From NCBI GenBank assembly GCA_023251135.1, contig JAHEZJ010000040.1:1-39979 (forward strand): a DNA stretch of 39,979 nt. Direction: 5' to 3'. The DNA comes from Flavobacterium sp. GTDB taxonomy: Bacteria; Bacteroidota; Bacteroidia; Flavobacteriales; Flavobacteriaceae. The notes beneath the pieces were generated by a model, which had not been told where the DNA came from, ran no database searches, and saw nothing but the letters and a program-made list of their open reading frames with translations. Within the stretch, counting starts at the first letter, position 1. Each line of letters opens with the position of its first letter. A program made the translations under genes and the position numbers. This document shows positions 17,790 through 26,209 of this stretch, piece after piece.

Positions 17790-18920
17790 ATGAATAAATC
17801 GCTACTCCTAAAAATTGTTCTTTTTTGTATAGCGCCATTTTTTATGAAGGCGCAAACTGCTCCCGCTGAAAATGAGGTGAAGTATCCGCAATTTCAGTTC
17901 AAAGGACTTTTTCAAGCGCGCTATTTGGAAAGTACGGGTAAAAATGTTGATGTTTTGGGAGTTCATCATTCCACTGGAGATGTAACACAAAGTTCGTTTG
18001 ATATTAAAAGAATGCGTGTCGGGCTGAATACCAAACTGAGCGAAGCCACAGAGGTTGTGATTTTGGTGAATTTAGCCGACTTTAAATCAGATCCGAAATC
18101 CAAAGTTCTTGAAAATGCTTACGGGAAATATACATTTAGCAAATACCTCGCGTTAACAGGAGGTCAGTTTCGTCCGGCATTTGGTATAGAAGAGCTGGTT
18201 CCTGTAGACATCATAAAATCATTTGATTTTTCCAATCAGTATTATGAGTTTGGTAAAAACGGCTGGACGAGTTTTCAAATTGGAGCTTCGGCAAGCGGGG
18301 CATTCGATCTGGGGAAAATCCCTGTAAATTATGCAATCTCGGTCTTGAATGGTAACGGAAAAAATCAGGAAAAAGATAATGATAACGGCAAATTGTATGC
18401 AACCAGATGGGTTTTCGGCTTGTCTAAAGAGCATAAAATTAACCTGGGTTTAAATGGTGGGATTGGAAAAAGATCAGATCAGAAAGTTTTTGCTTTAGGG
18501 ATTGATGTTACCAGTGATTTTAAACTTACCGACCGGTTTACTTTTGATTTGCAGATAGAATACAAACAAGGAACCAATCACAATCTGTATTTTTCATTAC
18601 CCGCAGATGCCCGAACTCCAAATGTAGACGATTATCAAATGAGAGGGATTTATTTTTTACCCAATTTAAGATATCTGGTTGATTACAAAAAACTGACTTC
18701 GCTGGAACTGTCCTGCCGTTTTGAGTCGTTTGATAATAATTACAAAGTCAATTCAAACGTTCGTCAAACCTATACGCCAATGTTAAGCCTTGAATTTGGG
18801 AAGGCTTATACGGGACGAATAGAATTAGGATTTGAAATAGATCATTTCGATAAAAATATTCCTGATACCTCATTTTACAACGACAATCTGTTCCTGATTC
18901 AGTTACAACTCCGTTTATAA
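17790..18920 (+). CDS. Porin of the phosphate-selective porin O/P family
   Basis: 376 residues with a signal peptide (to about 22, ending MKAQ). The mature part shows alternating strand patterns, DIKRMRVGLNTKL and YGKYTFSKYLALTGGQFRPAFG, characteristic of the PorO/P family, and ends in LFLIQLQLRL, a C-terminal strand suited to outer-membrane insertion. It should form a trimeric outer-membrane pore. The DASS transporter gene starts 20 bp downstream, so the pair likely brings an anionic solute through both membranes. Confidence 0.85.
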   Translation: MNKSLLLKIVLFCIAPFFMKAQTAPAENEVKYPQFQFKGLFQARYLESTGKNVDVLGVHHSTGDVTQSSFDIKRMRVGLNTKLSEATEVVILVNLADFKSDPKSKVLENAYGKYTFSKYLALTGGQFRPAFGIEELVPVDIIKSFDFSNQYYEFGKNGWTSFQIGASASGAFDLGKIPVNYAISVLNGNGKNQEKDNDNGKLYATRWVFGLSKEHKINLGLNGGIGKRSDQKVFALGIDVTSDFKLTDRFTFDLQIEYKQGTNHNLYFSLPADARTPNVDDYQMRGIYFLPNLRYLVDYKKLTSLELSCRFESFDNNYKVNSNVRQTYTPMLSLEFGKAYTGRIELGFEIDHFDKNIPDTSFYNDNLFLIQLQLRL

Positions 18921-18940
18921 TATAACTTAATTCCTTTTTT

Positions 18941-20371
18941 ATGAAAGAAGTACAAATACCTCAAACCCTGATAACACTTGCAGCCGGACTTGCCATTTGG
19001 TTTATTCCTGCGCCGGATGGTGTGGTTAATGAAGCCTGGCATTTGTTTGCGATTTTTGTGGCAACCATTCTTGGAATCATTTTAAAAGCAGCTCCTATGG
19101 GAACTATGTGTATGATTGCAATTGCGCTAACCGCTTTTACACAAGTTCTGGCTCCCGGAGATGCAGGAAAATCGATCACTTTGGCTCTGAAAGGGTTTGG
19201 CGATAAGGTAATTTGGCTCATTGGGATTTCGTTTTTTATCGCAAGAGGATTTATAAAAACAGGTTTGGGAAATAGGATAGCTTTTTTGTTCATCAGGATA
19301 TTCGGAAAAAGTTCACTGGGACTGGCTTACGGACTGGGTCTTGCCGATTTGGTTTTGGCTCCGGCAGTGCCTAGTAATACGGCAAGAGGAGGCGGAATTA
19401 TTTATCCCATCATGAAATCCATGTCGATGAGTTTTGGTTCAATGCCGGATCAGCCTGAAACACACCGAAAATTAGGATCCTATCTAACCCTGAGCAGTTA
19501 CAATGCCAATTTGATTGCTTCGTCCATGTTCTTAACAGGAACCGCAAGTAACCCGATGTGTCAGAAATTTGCGCTGAATCTGGGAATTAAAATTAGCTGG
19601 ATTTCATGGGCGACGGCAGCGATAGTTCCGGGTCTGGTGGCATTTTTTGTAATTCCGTTTGTATTGTACAAAATTTATCCTCCTGAATTGAAAAAAACCG
19701 GAGATGCTCCGCAAATTGCAGCGCAGAAACTAAAAGATATGGGGGCAATTACCCGCAACGAATGGATGATGTTGTTGACCTTTTTTATTCTTTTATTTCT
19801 TTGGATGACAGGTGATCTGTTTTCTATTGATGCAACAACGACTGCCTTTATCGGGCTGGTAATTTTACTGCTGACTTCGGTATTAACCTGGGATGATGTA
19901 AAAGCCGAAAAAGGAGCCTGGGATACCATAGTGTGGTTCTCCGTTTTGGTGATGATGGCAAGTTCGCTCAATGAGCTTGGATTTATTGGCTGGTTTAGCA
20001 ATTTGGTAAAAGCCGAAATTGGCGGTTTAAGCTGGCAAATGGCTTTTCCTATTATAGTATTGGTGTACTTTTTTAGCCATTATCTTTTTGCAAGTGCAAC
20101 AGCCCACGTAGCGGCAATGTATGCGGCATTATTGGGTGTCGGAATTTCACTTGGGATTCCCGGCCTGCTGTTGGCTTTTATGTTGGGGTTTGTAGGTTCT
20201 CTTTACGGAACTTTAACACATTACGGACACGGACCGGCACCAGTTTTCTTCGGAAGCGGTTATGTCGATTTGAAAAGCTGGTGGGTCAAAGGCCTGATAA
20301 CCGGTTTGGTTATGCTTTTTATTTATATGGTAATAGGAGGGTTGTGGCTCCGATTAATTGGCTACTTTTAA
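18941..20371 (+). CDS. DASS-family anion/dicarboxylate transporter (CitT/DiT1-like)
   Basis: 476 residues and about 12 hydrophobic helices. The substrate and sodium motif PSNTARGGGIIYP (near 140-155), TGTASNP (near 205) and ASATAHVAAMYAAL in the second half fit the DASS branch that includes bacterial CitT and the plant 2-oxoglutarate/malate translocator DiT1. Import or exchange of C4/C5 dicarboxylates at the inner membrane is expected; exact substrate unknown. The stop overlaps the stop of the convergent GNAT-like gene, leaving no terminator between them. Confidence 0.9.
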   Translation: MKEVQIPQTLITLAAGLAIWFIPAPDGVVNEAWHLFAIFVATILGIILKAAPMGTMCMIAIALTAFTQVLAPGDAGKSITLALKGFGDKVIWLIGISFFIARGFIKTGLGNRIAFLFIRIFGKSSLGLAYGLGLADLVLAPAVPSNTARGGGIIYPIMKSMSMSFGSMPDQPETHRKLGSYLTLSSYNANLIASSMFLTGTASNPMCQKFALNLGIKISWISWATAAIVPGLVAFFVIPFVLYKIYPPELKKTGDAPQIAAQKLKDMGAITRNEWMMLLTFFILLFLWMTGDLFSIDATTTAFIGLVILLLTSVLTWDDVKAEKGAWDTIVWFSVLVMMASSLNELGFIGWFSNLVKAEIGGLSWQMAFPIIVLVYFFSHYLFASATAHVAAMYAALLGVGISLGIPGLLLAFMLGFVGSLYGTLTHYGHGPAPVFFGSGYVDLKSWWVKGLITGLVMLFIYMVIGGLWLRLIGYF

Positions 20372-20679
20372 ATTCGGATTCCCGGAGGAAGTAATTCTTT
20401 GTATTCCGGATTTTTTTTAATAAACAATACAATTTTTGGATGGATAGGCATTATTCTGAATTTCTTTTCTATAACAATTTCCATGATGCTTTTAAGTAAA
20501 GCATCAATTGTAGCCTGATTGTCAAAACCTTCAGGGGTGTTGATTTTGGTTAAGAAAATTTTCTTTTCCTGAAATGAATACTCCACAGAAAGTAATCCTT
20601 CAGGGACTATGGTTTCAAATTGTCTAGCAAAAGTGTTGTCTTTGATTTCCATAGTTTCAATAGGTTCCATATTAGTCAT
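20368..20679 (-). CDS. Small GNAT-like (YidJ/PF14542-type) protein
   Basis: 103 residues. The core fits the very short acetyltransferase fold of the YidJ type: GLLSVEYSFQEKKIFLTKINTPE, then a helix and the closing KFRIMPIHPKIVLFIKKNPEYKELL. The acetyl-CoA loop is poor: where active enzymes show a G-x-G-like turn, this has FDNQATIDALLKS, so activity is doubtful. Three Met codons in the first ten residues leave the start uncertain. Its stop is interlocked with that of the DASS gene. Confidence 0.65.
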   Translation of the reverse strand: MTNMEPIETMEIKDNTFARQFETIVPEGLLSVEYSFQEKKIFLTKINTPEGFDNQATIDALLKSIMEIVIEKKFRIMPIHPKIVLFIKKNPEYKELLPPGIRI

Positions 20680-20777
20680 GTTTTGGGGATTGGATTAAAA
20701 AATAATAATAAAAAGAACGTGAGTAACTTTATAAAGAACATTGTGGAAAAATGTTTCGATATCAGTTAATAGGAATG

Positions 20778-20785
20778 CAAAGTTA
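20778..20785 (-). promoter_or_regulatory. Putative -7 element for the GNAT-like gene
   Basis: TAACTTTG on the minus strand matches TAnnTTTG about 100 bases before the start at 20679. No -33 partner at proper distance. The remaining gap to 20967 holds nothing else that I recognise. Confidence 0.35.
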
Positions 20786-20967
20786 ATCATTTGATTTTCA
20801 ATATGGAATTATTTTTTTAAGGGGTGTATTCACTCTGAATTGCGCGTGTTTATTGCTTTTATTTGATTTGGGCAATAAATTATGGTGTAAGATTTGCAGT
20901 GGATATTGCTAAAAAAAGTAATTTTAGCTTGAAATTAAAGCTGTAACCCTAACTCTCTTTCTGTCAA

Positions 20968-21627
20968 ATGAGTAAAATTCCTGTATATTTTATGCCCGGT
21001 CTCGCGGCGAGTCCTGCTATTTTTGAACGAATCAATTTAGACGAGTCTGTTTTTGAGGTGTGTTTGCTAGAATGGGAGCTTCCACAACCCAAAGAAGCAC
21101 TGTCGGATTATGCGCTGCGAATCTCTAAAAATATTAAATACGAAAATCCGGTTCTAATCGGGGTTTCCTTTGGGGGGATTTTAGTTCAGGAGATCGCCAA
21201 GCATATACCAACCCGAAAAGTAATTGTCATTTCGAGTGTTAGAAGCAATGCCGAATTTCCAAGAAGAATGAAAATTGGAAAAACAACAAAAGCCTACAAG
21301 CTCATTCCGATGAAATTAATTTTGAATATCGAAAATCTGGCGAAGTACTCTTTTGGGGAAAAAGTAAACAAGCGTATTAAACTGTATGAAAAGTTCCTGG
21401 CAGTGCGCGATCTTAATTATTTACAATGGGCGGTCGAATCGGTTATTTTATGGAACAGAAGCGAAATTGATCCTAATGTGGTCCATATTCACGGCGATCA
21501 GGACGATGTTTTTCCTATTAAGTACATCAACAGCTGTATTGTGGTAAAAGGAGGGACGCATATTATGATTCTTAATAAATACAAATGGCTGAACGAAAAT
21601 TTGCCTTCGATCATCTTGGAAAATTAA
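20968..21627 (+). CDS. Alpha/beta hydrolase-fold protein
   Basis: 219 residues, no signal peptide. The oxyanion-side motif FMPGLAASP (8-16) opens the fold, the nucleophile elbow is GVSFGG (near 64-69) with the catalytic Ser, and the HGDQDDVFP and GGTHIMI segments near the C-terminus carry the expected Asp and His. The triad is therefore complete. Small esterases, lipases and thioesterases share this pattern, and the substrate is unknown. It is followed by a long repeat block with a terminator. Confidence 0.85.
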   Translation: MSKIPVYFMPGLAASPAIFERINLDESVFEVCLLEWELPQPKEALSDYALRISKNIKYENPVLIGVSFGGILVQEIAKHIPTRKVIVISSVRSNAEFPRRMKIGKTTKAYKLIPMKLILNIENLAKYSFGEKVNKRIKLYEKFLAVRDLNYLQWAVESVILWNRSEIDPNVVHIHGDQDDVFPIKYINSCIVVKGGTHIMILNKYKWLNENLPSIILEN

Positions 21628-22302
21628 AATTCCAATTTTTTTAAATTCCAAATTCCAAATTCCAAATTCCAAGTTTCAAAGTTTCAGGTTTCAAAGTTTT
21701 TACGCGCAATATTGTCATTCCGAGGAACGAGGAATCACACCAGAAACTCCACACAGATTGTCGCCAATCTTTGTTGATTAACGCATGTGATTTCTCGTGC
21801 CTCGAAATGACAAACAGAGGGTAAAAGAAAACCGAAGCAAACTGCTTCGGTTTTTATTGGAATTTGGAATTTGGAATTTGGAATTTCAGAATTTGGAATT
21901 TTCTTTACGCGCAATATTGTCATTCCGACCAAAGGGAGGAATCACACCAGCAATTCCGTAAATCTTTTGGAATTTGGGATTTATAGTATTGGAATTTCTT
22001 TTATGCGCAATCTTGTCATTCCGAGGAACGAGGAATCACACCAGCAATTCCGTAAATCTTTTGGAATTTGGGATTTATAATATTGGAATTTTCTTTACGC
22101 GCAATCTTGTCATTCCGAGGAACGAGGAATCACACCAGCAATTCCGTAAATCTTTTGGAATTTGGAATTTAAAATATTGGAATTTCCTTTACGCGTAATC
22201 TTTGCATTAGAAAGCGGTTCTAAAACAAAAAATCCCAAACTCTTTTGGAATTTGGGATTTGAGATTTGGAATTTGAAATTTCCAATATTGGAATTTAAGA
22301 CC
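21628..22302. repeat. Non-coding block of GGAATTT satellites and tandem 95-bp repeats
   Basis: Left arm AAATTCCAAATTCC units (21643-21672) face inverted GGAATTTGGAATTT units (21859-21900). Inside is a conserved element beginning GTCATTCCGAGGAACGAGG at 21714 with a near-inverse copy at 21786-21811. Three more copies of the element start at 21919, 22015 and 22109, spaced 96 and 94 bp, each followed by CACACCAGCAATTCCGTAAA and a GGAATTTGGGATTT stretch, so the 95-bp unit is tandem. Reading frames through it are an artefact of the repeat. The unit lacks the short repeat/unique spacer form of CRISPR. Confidence 0.85.
21828..21855 (+). terminator. Intrinsic terminator of the hydrolase gene
   Basis: AAAACCGAAGCA pairs with TGCTTCGGTTTT around a three-base loop, followed by further T and A. 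It lies within the repeat block, about 200 bp after the hydrolase stop. Confidence 0.75.
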
Positions 22303-22818
22303 TTAGATTTTCTTCATTTGTTCTTTCATCATTGAAATTTGCTCTTTCAGCATTCCTTGTTTGTCTAATTTTTTAGCTTCGTTTAATAAATTAGTCGCTT
22401 CCAGTTTTCTTCTGCGTGACATTGCAACTCCGGCAAGGTTTAATTTTGCTACGGCAAGATCCATGTCCATTGATAATCCAAGTTCGATTGCTTTTTTGAA
22501 ATGTTTCTCTGCCTGATTGATATTGGTTTGAGATAACATGATACCGTGTAAGTAATTAAAGTATCCCTGTTGTTTTCTAACTAATGCAGCTTCAGGGTTT
22601 TTGATGTATGCCAGCCATTTTTTAGCTCCTTCGAAGTCTTGTTTTCTTAATTTAAGGAAAGCTAAAAGAATAAATTCGTTTTTAAAGTAAAGGAAAATAG
22701 GAATTGCAGTTAATAATATAAGGAAAATTCCATTACCGATATTACTCTCTGTAAATTGCCAAATGCCTGCGACTACAAGAAGTCCGGCCAAAATAAGTTT
22801 AATATTTTTGTGAAACAT
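22303..22818 (-). CDS. Membrane-anchored TPR protein
   Basis: 171 residues. Two hydrophobic helices occupy about 7-23 and 28-45; the rest has tetratricopeptide-like helical pairs (QQGYFNYLHGIMLSQTN, AEKHFKKAIELGL, DLAVAKLNLAGVAMSRRR) and a charged C-terminal helix ending MKEQMKKI. TPR domains mediate protein contacts; no partner is evident. Its likely promoter TATCTTTG is at 22841-22848 on the minus strand. Divergent from rpmH. Confidence 0.75.
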   Translation of the reverse strand: MFHKNIKLILAGLLVVAGIWQFTESNIGNGIFLILLTAIPIFLYFKNEFILLAFLKLRKQDFEGAKKWLAYIKNPEAALVRKQQGYFNYLHGIMLSQTNINQAEKHFKKAIELGLSMDMDLAVAKLNLAGVAMSRRRKLEATNLLNEAKKLDKQGMLKEQISMMKEQMKKI

Positions 22819-22840
22819 AATTATTGTAAATTTGTGATTG

Positions 22841-22848
22841 CAAAGATA
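22841..22848 (-). promoter_or_regulatory. Putative -7 element for the TPR gene
   Basis: TATCTTTG on the minus strand, 22 bases before the ATG at 22818; the -33 region is T-rich without a clear TTG. Confidence 0.45.
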
Positions 22849-22882
22849 GTAAAAGGAATTAAAAATATTTTTATAAAACTAC

Positions 22883-22912
22883 TTGCCAGAAAAAAAAGTC
22901 TTTGTATATTTG
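22883..22912 (+). promoter_or_regulatory. Promoter of rpmH
   Basis: TTG (22883-22885), 19 bases, then TATATTTG (22905-22912): a full Bacteroidota promoter match, 72 bases before the rpmH ATG. Confidence 0.78.
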
Positions 22913-22984
22913 CACTCGGTTTTGGAATAATGATATTCAAAACAGAAAAACAGATATTAGATACCATTTTAAAGATACAAAACA

Positions 22985-23146
22985 ATGAGCAAAAGAACAT
23001 TTCAACCATCGAAAAGAAAAAGAAGAAATAAGCACGGATTTATGGACAGAATGGCTTCTGCGAATGGAAGAAAAGTTCTGGCGCGTAGAAGAGCTAAAGG
23101 AAGACATAAATTAACTGTTTCTAGCGAACCTAGACACAAGAAATAA
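22985..23146 (+). CDS. rpmH: 50S ribosomal protein L34
   Basis: 53 residues, read directly from the ATG at 22985 to the TAA at 23144-23146: it begins [20 protein letters not shown] and ends SSEPRHKK, strongly basic and typical of L34, with the conserved [12 protein letters not shown] and RMA motifs plus the short C-terminal extension usual in Bacteroidota. L34 binds 23S rRNA near the bottom of the 50S subunit. It has its own promoter and a terminator, so is transcribed alone, upstream of carB rather than beside dnaA/rnpA as in many bacteria. Confidence 0.97.
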
Positions 23147-23165
23147 TGTTTCTATAAACATAAAT

Positions 23166-23198
23166 AAGGCGTTACTTTTTTAGTATCGCCTTTTTTTA
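23166..23198 (+). terminator. Terminator after rpmH
   Basis: AGGCGTTACT and AGTATCGCCT pair with one mismatch around a T-rich loop and are followed by a run of T. Confidence 0.82.
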
Positions 23199-23292
23199 TA
23201 CCTTGTCGGTAAAAAATCTGCAACGTTCTAGTTTAGAATAGACTACGAATGTTTTTTAAAGTACTTTATATAACTACACAATACAAATTAAA

Positions 23293-26148
23293 ATGCCTAA
23301 AGACACATCAATAAAATCAGTTTTAATAATAGGGTCAGGACCTATTGTTATTGGTCAAGCTTGCGAATTTGATTATGCAGGTTCTCAATCTGCACGTTCT
23401 ATTCGTGAAGAGGGGATTGAAGTTATCTTGATAAACTCGAATCCAGCGACAATTATGACCGACCCAAGTATGGCCGATCACATTTACTTGAAACCATTAA
23501 CGACAAAATCGATTATTGAAATTCTGAAAGAACATCCACAAATTGATGCTGTTTTGCCTACAATGGGTGGACAAACTGCACTGAATTTATGTTTGGAAGC
23601 AGAAGAAAAAGGAATTTGGCAGGATTTCGGAGTAAGATTGATTGGGGTTGATGTCAATGCAATTAATATTACAGAAGACAGAGAGCAGTTCAAACAACTT
23701 CTGGAAAGAATAAATGTACCAACTGCGCCTGCAAAAACAGCTACTTCTTATTTGGAAGGAAAAGAAATTGCTCAGGAATTTGGTTTCCCGTTGGTAATTC
23801 GCCCTTCATTTACACTTGGAGGAACAGGAGCTGCAGTGGTGTACAAAAAAGAAGATTTTGATGAGCTTTTAACCAGAGGTCTTGAAGCTTCTCCAATACA
23901 TGAGGTTTTGATTGACAAAGCTTTAATGGGATGGAAAGAGTATGAGCTGGAACTTTTAAGAGATAAAAACGATAACGTTGTCATCATTTGTTCGATCGAA
24001 AATATGGACCCAATGGGAATTCATACCGGAGACTCGATTACAGTGGCACCGGCAATGACATTATCAGATACAACATTCCAAAAATTACGTGACTATGCAA
24101 TCCTGATGATGCGTAGTATCGGAAATTTTGCAGGAGGCTGTAACGTACAGTTTGCAGTTTCACCAGATGAAAAAGAAGATATCGTAGCCATCGAGATTAA
24201 CCCTCGTGTGTCCCGTTCATCCGCTTTAGCATCAAAAGCAACCGGATATCCAATTGCTAAAATTGCTTCTAAACTAGCTTTAGGATACAACTTGGACGAA
24301 TTGCAAAATCAAATTACAAAATCGACTTCGGCTCTTTTTGAACCAACTTTAGATTATGTAATTGTAAAAATACCACGTTGGAACTTCGATAAATTTGAAG
24401 GTGCCGACAGAACTTTAGGACTTCAGATGAAATCTGTTGGAGAGGTAATGGGAATTGGACGTTCGTTCCAGGAAGCCTTACACAAAGCCACTCAGTCTTT
24501 AGAAATTAAAAGAAACGGTTTAGGTGCTGACGGAAAAGGATATAAAAACTACGAGCAAATTATCGAGAAACTAACTTTTGCAAGTTGGGATCGTGTTTTT
24601 GTAATTTATGATGCCATCGCAATGGGAATTCCGTTGAGCCGTATTCATGAAATCACAAAAATCGATATGTGGTTCCTGAAACAATACGAAGAGCTTTATA
24701 CTTTAGAGAAAGAAATTTCAAATTACAAGATAACGGATCTTCCGAAAGAACTTTTACTGGAAGCCAAACAAAAAGGTTTTGCCGACAGACAAATCGCGCA
24801 CATGATGAACTGTCTGGAAAGCGAAGTGCATACATTGCGTATGGATAAAAACATCAACCGTGTGTTTAAACTGGTAGATACCTGTGCAGCTGAGTTTAAG
24901 GCAAAAACACCTTATTATTACTCAACTTTTGAGGCAGAAATCGAAAAAGCAAACGGAGAGCGTTATGTAGACAACGAAAGTGTTGTAACAGAGAAGAAGA
25001 AAATCATCGTTTTAGGTTCCGGACCAAACAGAATTGGACAGGGAATCGAGTTTGATTATTCTTGTGTACACGGAGTTTTGGCAGCAAAAGAATGCGGATA
25101 CGAAACGATCATGATTAACTGTAATCCTGAAACGGTTTCGACAGATTTTGATACGGCTGACAAATTATACTTCGAACCGGTTTTCTGGGAACATATTTAC
25201 GACATCATTCAGCATGAAAAACCGGAAGGTGTTATCGTACAGTTAGGTGGACAAACGGCTTTGAAACTGGCGGAGAAATTATCTAAATACGGAGTAAAAA
25301 TCATCGGAACCAGTTTTGATGCACTTGATTTAGCGGAAGACAGAGGAAGATTCTCTGATCTATTGAGAGAATTACACATTCCTTTCCCGGAATTCGGAAT
25401 TGCAGAAACAGCTGACGAAGCTTCTGCACTTGCAGATACTTTAGACTTCCCGTTATTGATTCGTCCTTCTTATGTATTAGGAGGTCAAGGAATGAAAATT
25501 GTAATCAACAAGAAAGAGTTGGAAGAGCACGTAATCAACTTGTTGAAAACGATTCCAGGAAACAAACTGCTTTTAGATCACTATTTGGCCGGAGCAATCG
25601 AGGCTGAAGCGGATGCGATTTGTGATGCTGACGGAAATGTGTACATTATCGGAATCATGGAGCATATTGAGCCTTGTGGAGTTCACTCTGGAGACAGTAA
25701 TGCGACTTTACCTCCTTTTAACTTAGGAGAGTTCGTAATGCAGCAGATCAAAGATCATACGAAAAAAATAGCAAGAGCGTTGAAAACAGTTGGTTTGATC
25801 AACATTCAGTTTGCGATAAAAGACGATACAGTTTACATCATCGAAGCAAACCCTAGAGCTTCCAGAACGGTGCCGTTTATTGCAAAAGCATACGGAGAGC
25901 CTTATGTAAACTATGCTACAAAAGTAATGTTAGGACACAATAAAGTAACTGATTTTGACTTTAACCCACAGTTGAAAGGATATGCGATCAAACAACCGGT
26001 CTTCTCTTTCAGTAAGTTCCACAATGTAAATAAAGCATTAGGACCTGAGATGAAATCGACTGGAGAAAGCATTCTGTTTATTGATGACTTAAAAGACGAT
26101 CAGTTCTACGAATTGTATTCCAGAAGAAAAATGTATTTGAGTAAATAA
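23293..26148 (+). CDS. carB: Carbamoyl-phosphate synthase large subunit, short form
   Basis: 951 residues with the two homologous ATP-grasp halves. The first opens VLIIGSGPIVIGQACEFDYAG, the second IIVLGSGPNRIGQGIEFDYS near 560. Both halves keep metal and ATP residues (EINPRVSRSSALASK; EANPRASRTVPFIAK). The protein makes carbamoyl phosphate from ammonia, bicarbonate and two ATP, for pyrimidine and arginine synthesis; ammonia comes through the CarA partner, not in this window. The E. coli enzyme has about 1,070 residues; this one stops where the C-terminal MGS regulatory domain would start, so UMP/ornithine control through that domain is absent. Confidence 0.96.
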   Translation: MPKDTSIKSVLIIGSGPIVIGQACEFDYAGSQSARSIREEGIEVILINSNPATIMTDPSMADHIYLKPLTTKSIIEILKEHPQIDAVLPTMGGQTALNLCLEAEEKGIWQDFGVRLIGVDVNAINITEDREQFKQLLERINVPTAPAKTATSYLEGKEIAQEFGFPLVIRPSFTLGGTGAAVVYKKEDFDELLTRGLEASPIHEVLIDKALMGWKEYELELLRDKNDNVVIICSIENMDPMGIHTGDSITVAPAMTLSDTTFQKLRDYAILMMRSIGNFAGGCNVQFAVSPDEKEDIVAIEINPRVSRSSALASKATGYPIAKIASKLALGYNLDELQNQITKSTSALFEPTLDYVIVKIPRWNFDKFEGADRTLGLQMKSVGEVMGIGRSFQEALHKATQSLEIKRNGLGADGKGYKNYEQIIEKLTFASWDRVFVIYDAIAMGIPLSRIHEITKIDMWFLKQYEELYTLEKEISNYKITDLPKELLLEAKQKGFADRQIAHMMNCLESEVHTLRMDKNINRVFKLVDTCAAEFKAKTPYYYSTFEAEIEKANGERYVDNESVVTEKKKIIVLGSGPNRIGQGIEFDYSCVHGVLAAKECGYETIMINCNPETVSTDFDTADKLYFEPVFWEHIYDIIQHEKPEGVIVQLGGQTALKLAEKLSKYGVKIIGTSFDALDLAEDRGRFSDLLRELHIPFPEFGIAETADEASALADTLDFPLLIRPSYVLGGQGMKIVINKKELEEHVINLLKTIPGNKLLLDHYLAGAIEAEADAICDADGNVYIIGIMEHIEPCGVHSGDSNATLPPFNLGEFVMQQIKDHTKKIARALKTVGLINIQFAIKDDTVYIIEANPRASRTVPFIAKAYGEPYVNYATKVMLGHNKVTDFDFNPQLKGYAIKQPVFSFSKFHNVNKALGPEMKSTGESILFIDDLKDDQFYELYSRRKMYLSK

Positions 26149-26164
26149 TCTCAAATCCTCATAA

Positions 26165-26193
26165 AAAAAAGCTCCATAATTGGAGCTTTTTTT
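26165..26193. terminator. Bidirectional terminator between carB and the first NHL gene
   Basis: AAAAGCTCCA pairs with TGGAGCTTTT around TAAT, A-rich on one side and T-rich on the other, between convergent genes. Confidence 0.88.
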
Positions 26194-26209
26194 GTTTAAT
26201 AAAGGTGAG

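Noticed and set aside
21871-22198. Short plus-strand frames through the repeat block, reading peptides such as LVIPRNEESHQQF
   Set aside because: They are the translation of the tandem 95-bp repeat in two frames, have no start signal or known domain, and the peptide simply follows the repeat DNA.
21919-22200. CRISPR array
   Set aside because: The repeat unit is about 95 bp, spacers are not unique, the units contain satellite runs, and no cas gene is seen.
22756-23031. 91-codon plus-strand frame overlapping rpmH
   Set aside because: It covers the rpmH promoter and start and has no recognisable domain; the L34 frame is certain.
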